Source of the DNA: Bacteroidales bacterium
GTDB lineage: Bacteria > Bacteroidota > Bacteroidia > Bacteroidales > JAAUTT01
Assembly: GCA_025350365.1 (NCBI GenBank)
Contig: JANXXY010000320.1
Location: 1 to 9,711 of the forward strand
Direction of reading: 5' to 3'
Length of the DNA: 9,711 nucleotides
Shown here: positions 7,421 through 9,711 of the stretch, piece by piece
How positions within the stretch are numbered: position 1 is the stretch's first letter
How the letters are laid out: each line of letters opens with the position of its first letter
The notes under the pieces: model-generated
What the model was told of the DNA's origin: nothing
The model's input: the letters and a program-made list of their open reading frames with translations, nothing else
The model's database searches: none
Translations under genes and position numbers: made by a program

Positions 7421-7455
7421 TTCCCAAATTTCTACTAATTTGATAACTAACTTTG
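7420..7455 (+). promoter_or_regulatory. Promoter of the PepSY-like gene with ATTCCC element
   Basis: -7 box TAACTTTG (7448-7455), 28 nt before the ATG, the same distance as in the barrel gene. ATTCCC (7420-7425) starts on the last base of the barrel stop codon, 22 nt upstream of the box; CTAC follows at 7432. TTTGATA is directly repeated at 7439-7445 and 7452-7458, again with a 13-bp period and overlapping the box. Confidence 0.6.
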
Positions 7456-7483
7456 ATAGTATAAACTTTAAACAATAGCAGAT

Positions 7484-7951
7484 ATGAAAAAATTAGTAAT
7501 GATTTCCCTCTGTGCGGCCTTTGTTTTGAATAGCTTTGCACAGGTACAAAAAAAGGAAGAAGTTTCCTCAGCAGCTAAAACAGCATTTGCTGCTAAATTT
7601 CCAAAAGCTCAAAAGGTAAAATGGAGCGTTGAAAAACCCGGTGAATACGAAGCGGAATTCACACTGAATGGAGTCGAAACTTCAACGTTGTTTAATGCTT
7701 CCGGTAAATTTGTAGAAAGTGAGATAAGGATAAAGGAGAGTGAACTTCCACAAGCTGTTAAAACCACAATTACCAAAGATTTTGCAGGGTATAAACTCGA
7801 TGAAATTGAAAAAACCTCCGATGCAAAGGGCACCGTCACTTACGAAATGGAAGCAAAGAAAAATAAAGCCGAGTACGAACTTGTATTTGATGGCAATGGT
7901 AAACTTTTGAAAAAGGAAGAATCAAAGGAGGAAAAAGAAGAAAAAAAATAA
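7484..7951 (+). CDS. Secreted PepSY-like domain protein
   Basis: This is a small periplasmic protein of 155 residues. The signal peptide 1-19 (MKKLVMISLCAAFVLNSFA|Q) has no lipobox cysteine. The mature part looks like two tandem PepSY-like units (PF11396 type, formerly DUF2874). Unit 1 at about 29-83 runs from AAKTAFAAKFPKAQKVKW through YEAEFTLNG to FNASGKFVESE. Unit 2 at about 89-145 runs from AVKTTITKDFAGYKLDEIEK through YELVFDGNGKLLKKEE. Both show the helix, strand and 'DGNGK'-like turn of the fold. The C-terminus is a run of K and E residues. Such proteins have no known enzymatic activity; inhibitor, chaperone or sensor-modulating roles have been proposed for PepSY folds in general. It is the last gene before a strong terminator and shares promoter architecture with the barrel gene, so the two probably act together. 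Confidence 0.85.
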   Translation: MKKLVMISLCAAFVLNSFAQVQKKEEVSSAAKTAFAAKFPKAQKVKWSVEKPGEYEAEFTLNGVETSTLFNASGKFVESEIRIKESELPQAVKTTITKDFAGYKLDEIEKTSDAKGTVTYEMEAKKNKAEYELVFDGNGKLLKKEESKEEKEEKK

Positions 7952-7983
7952 ACTTTATAAAATTCAACAAAAATGCCAAAATT

Positions 7984-8026
7984 ATAATCCCGGCTCACCA
8001 ATTAAATGGCGACCGGGATTATTTTT
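7984..8026 (+). terminator. Strong intrinsic terminator after the PepSY-like gene
   Basis: Perfect 10-bp stem: ATAATCCCGG (7984-7993) with CCGGGATTAT (8013-8022). An inner CCA/TGG pairing lies around a small loop, and the stem is followed by TTTT and a further AT-rich tract. It lies 33 nt after the stop codon and separates the two-component/barrel block from the polysaccharide block. Confidence 0.88.
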
Positions 8027-8138
8027 AAAAATTTTTTAAAAATCGTTGTCGGAGAAAAGCCTTGCGGTGCTCCTGTTTTATTTGTTTTTAGAATAAAGTA
8101 CTGAATACAAATAATATAAGTTAATTAATATATTTTAT

Positions 8139-8146
8139 TACATTTG
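8139..8146 (+). promoter_or_regulatory. -7 box for the glycosyltransferase transcription unit
   Basis: TACATTTG, an exact TAnnTTTG match in the common TACATTTGC context, 138 nt ahead of the ATG. A convincing -33 TTG is not visible. There is no ATTCCC at the distance used by the two-component regulon, so this unit looks separately controlled. Confidence 0.5.
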
Positions 8147-8233
8147 CGAAAAATATTAGAATAAGAAATGGCTGTTTAAGGACAATATGTTTTCTTAAAA
8201 ATTCATAAACTACTTATTATAAATACCTTATGG

Positions 8234-8255
8234 GTGTGTACTAAACACGTTTTTT
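8234..8255 (+). other. Possible attenuator-like hairpin in the leader
   Basis: GTGT (8236-8239) pairs with ACAC (8245-8248), extended by two G-U pairs (8234/8250, 8235/8249), and is followed by Ts through 8255. A competing longer-range pairing is possible between TGGGT (8231-8235) and ACCCA (8266-8270). The stem is short and weak, so this is only suggestive. Confidence 0.25.
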
Positions 8256-8284
8256 AACTACTTTAACCCACAGAAATTTAAAAT

Positions 8285-9010
8285 ATGCTACTTAACACCA
8301 GTCTTGATGTCGTTCTTCCATGCAATAACCCGGGATTGGATTGGGAAAAAAAAGCACTTTTTCATTATCAACAACTTAGAACCAATATCAACAAGAATGT
8401 AGAAATTAATGTTTTTATTGTAGATGATGGTTCATGCAATGGAATTGATTCAACCCAAATTGATTTTTTAAAGAATAATATACCTTGTTTTAAATTTATT
8501 ACCTATAATAAAAACCTTGGTAAAGGATATGCACTTCGCACTGCGGTAAAGCAAACTACATCGCAAATAATTATCTATACTGACATTGATTTCCCTTATA
8601 GAATGGAAAATATAACAGAAATATACAAGTTATTGTCTGAGGACAAAGTTGACATTGCTGTTGGTGTTCGTAATGGAAATTATTATAAAAAGCTTCCTTT
8701 GACGCGAGTAATTATATCGCTTGCTTTGAAAATTATAAACTTCATTGTTTTTCCTCGATTGGTAGTTAAGGATACACAATCGGGATTAAAAGGTTTTAAC
8801 ACTAAAGGAAAAGAAGTATTTCTAAAAACTAAGATCAACTCTTTTCTATTTGATTTAGAATTCTTAGTTTTAGCCTCCCGAAAAAAGGATTTAAATATAT
8901 CATGGATAACGGTTGAAGCGCGAGAAGATATTACATTTTCAACGATAAAGTGGAAGACGATTAAAACAGAACTAATAAATTTTGCATACATTTTTCGGAA
9001 TGTCAGATAA
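8285..9010 (+). CDS. Family 2 glycosyltransferase (DPM1/DolP-mannosyltransferase-like)
   Basis: This 241-residue GT-A glycosyltransferase transfers a sugar from a nucleotide-sugar donor, probably to a lipid carrier or glycan intermediate at the cytoplasmic face. Motifs in order: LDVVLPCNNPGLDWE at the N-terminal nucleotide-binding strand; VDDGS (46-50); NKNLGKGYALRTAV (75-88), as in dolichyl-phosphate sugar transferases; TDIDFPY (99-105), with D100/D102 as the metal-binding DXD; VGVRN; DTQSGLKGF (163-171); and FLFDLEFL (187-194) with the acceptor-side acidic residues. It is a single catalytic domain without C-terminal membrane helices, normal for the soluble DPM1-like subgroup. The ATG is fixed by a TAA at 8279-8281 just upstream; no Shine-Dalgarno is seen. 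A deacetylase gene follows after 56 nt on the same strand, consistent with one operon. Donor and acceptor cannot be told. Confidence 0.92.
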   Translation: MLLNTSLDVVLPCNNPGLDWEKKALFHYQQLRTNINKNVEINVFIVDDGSCNGIDSTQIDFLKNNIPCFKFITYNKNLGKGYALRTAVKQTTSQIIIYTDIDFPYRMENITEIYKLLSEDKVDIAVGVRNGNYYKKLPLTRVIISLALKIINFIVFPRLVVKDTQSGLKGFNTKGKEVFLKTKINSFLFDLEFLVLASRKKDLNISWITVEAREDITFSTIKWKTIKTELINFAYIFRNVR

Positions 9011-9066
9011 CGATTTTGGATACCATTTTATATGTTATTATCAGCTTACTTTTTCAACATAAAGTA

Positions 9067-9711
9067 ATGAATAAAATTCTGCTTACTTTTGATGTCGAAG
9101 AGTTTGATATTGTGCTTGAGTATGGGAACAAACTTGCTTTACCAGAGCAAATCGAAGTTTCGAAAAAAGGTTTATTGCTAATTCAAAATCTTTTGGAAAA
9201 CCTGTCAATTAGAGCTACTATTTTTACGACTGGCACTTTTGCTATTCATAATAAAACCCTTATTCGCAAATTATCACTAAACCATGAAATTGCTTCTCAT
9301 AGTATGTTTCATGGAAGTTTTGACCCCAAAAAAGACTTAGTTGATTCTAAAAATATTTTGGAAGATATTACAGGGAAGCAAATTTTTGGTTTCAGAATGC
9401 CTCGTATGGGATTTGTTAAGGAAAGTGATTTGCTAGAATCCGGTTATGTTTATAATTCATCCTCAAACCCCACCTATATCCCCGGAAGGTATAATAACCT
9501 TCGTGATTCTGTGATGCCAACTTTTAAAAACGGTATTTGGAATATTCCTGTTTCTGTAAGCCCAACCTTAAGGATTCCATTGTTCTGGTTATCATTCAAA
9601 AACTTTCCGACTTGTTTATACAGGCATTTATCAATAAATGCATTGAATGAAAATGGTTTCTTGAATATCTATTTTCATCCATGGGAATTTACGGACTTAT
9701 CTGTTTTTAAA
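9067..9711 (+). CDS. NodB-type polysaccharide deacetylase, N-terminal 215 residues, cut by window edge
   Basis: The frame is open from the ATG at 9067 to the right edge. It encodes a carbohydrate-esterase-4-like metal-dependent deacetylase that removes acetyl groups from amino sugars in a polysaccharide or glycolipid. Visible motifs: LLTFDVEEFD (5-14) with D9 as motif 1; HEIASHSMFH (73-82) with metal ligands H78 and H82 as motif 2; GFRMPRMGF (108-116) as motif 3 (RxPxxG-like); and NIYFHPWEF (200-208) with H204, the HPWE form seen in deacetylases of exopolysaccharide loci. No signal peptide is apparent, suggesting a cytoplasmic enzyme acting on precursors. It is probably co-transcribed with the glycosyltransferase. 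The C-terminal end is not in the window. Confidence 0.88.
   Translation, partial: MNKILLTFDVEEFDIVLEYGNKLALPEQIEVSKKGLLLIQNLLENLSIRATIFTTGTFAIHNKTLIRKLSLNHEIASHSMFHGSFDPKKDLVDSKNILEDITGKQIFGFRMPRMGFVKESDLLESGYVYNSSSNPTYIPGRYNNLRDSVMPTFKNGIWNIPVSVSPTLRIPLFWLSFKNFPTCLYRHLSINALNENGFLNIYFHPWEFTDLSVFK

Larger units (their letters stand above)
7952..8284. other. Intergenic region between the PepSY-like and glycosyltransferase genes
   Basis: This 333-nt stretch holds no protein gene. It contains the operon terminator (7984-8026), a weak GGAG/CTCC hairpin at 8051-8073 that I do not call, a -7 box at 8139-8146 and a leader of about 130 nt with a small hairpin at 8234-8255 before the glycosyltransferase ATG. 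Only tiny start-stop ORFs of a few codons are present. Confidence 0.7.

Noticed and set aside
4991..7951. SusC/SusD-type glycan uptake pair
   Set aside because: The barrel is shorter than SusC and of the outer-membrane beta-barrel (PF14905) type, and the following gene is a PepSY-like protein, not a SusD lipoprotein.
8051..8073. GGAG/CTCC hairpin with T-rich trailer downstream of the main terminator
   Set aside because: Four base pairs around a 15-nt loop, with no continuous T-run directly after the stem.
8683..8991. 102-residue minus-strand ORF inside the glycosyltransferase
   Set aside because: It is antisense to conserved glycosyltransferase motifs and has no independent evidence.

Overview
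This AT-rich window most likely comes from a member of the Bacteroidota. Several start sites are preceded by the phylum's characteristic -7 box (TAnnTTTG), and most genes lack a Shine-Dalgarno sequence. The protein families also fit: an outer-membrane beta-barrel receptor with a carboxypeptidase-regulatory-like N-terminal domain, a periplasmic PepSY-like protein, and an Rpn/PD-(D/E)XK 'transposase' of Bacteroidota type. Genus and species cannot be read from the sequence. A chemoreceptor points to a free-living rather than a gut-commensal lineage, but this is only an inference.

Left part (1-2528, minus strand): the 5' part of a PD-(D/E)XK nuclease-family gene runs off the left edge. It is followed by a complete transmembrane methyl-accepting chemotaxis protein with a large periplasmic Cache-type sensor. 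No other chemotaxis gene is visible.

Intergenic 2529-2971: this stretch has no protein gene. It holds a likely minus-strand small RNA of about 80-85 nt, with a -7 box, a C-poor TTAG-rich body and an intrinsic terminator. It also holds the plus-strand promoter of the next operon.

Middle part (2972-8026, plus strand): a response regulator and sensor kinase overlap by 4 nt, followed by a TonB-dependent-receptor-like outer-membrane barrel and a secreted PepSY-like protein. A strong hairpin terminator closes the block. The promoters in front of the regulator, the barrel gene and the PepSY-like gene share an ATTCCC element 21-22 nt upstream of the -7 box, where a -33 TTG would be expected. The barrel and PepSY-like promoters resemble each other further, including identical spacing from the -7 box to the ATG. 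The simplest reading is a self-regulated regulon: the kinase senses an envelope signal, and the regulator activates its own operon plus the barrel and PepSY-like genes.

Right part (8139-9711, plus strand): a second transcription unit starts with a leader of about 130 nt. It encodes a family 2 glycosyltransferase and the first 215 residues of a NodB-type polysaccharide deacetylase that runs off the right edge. This looks like the beginning of a surface-polysaccharide or glycolipid locus.
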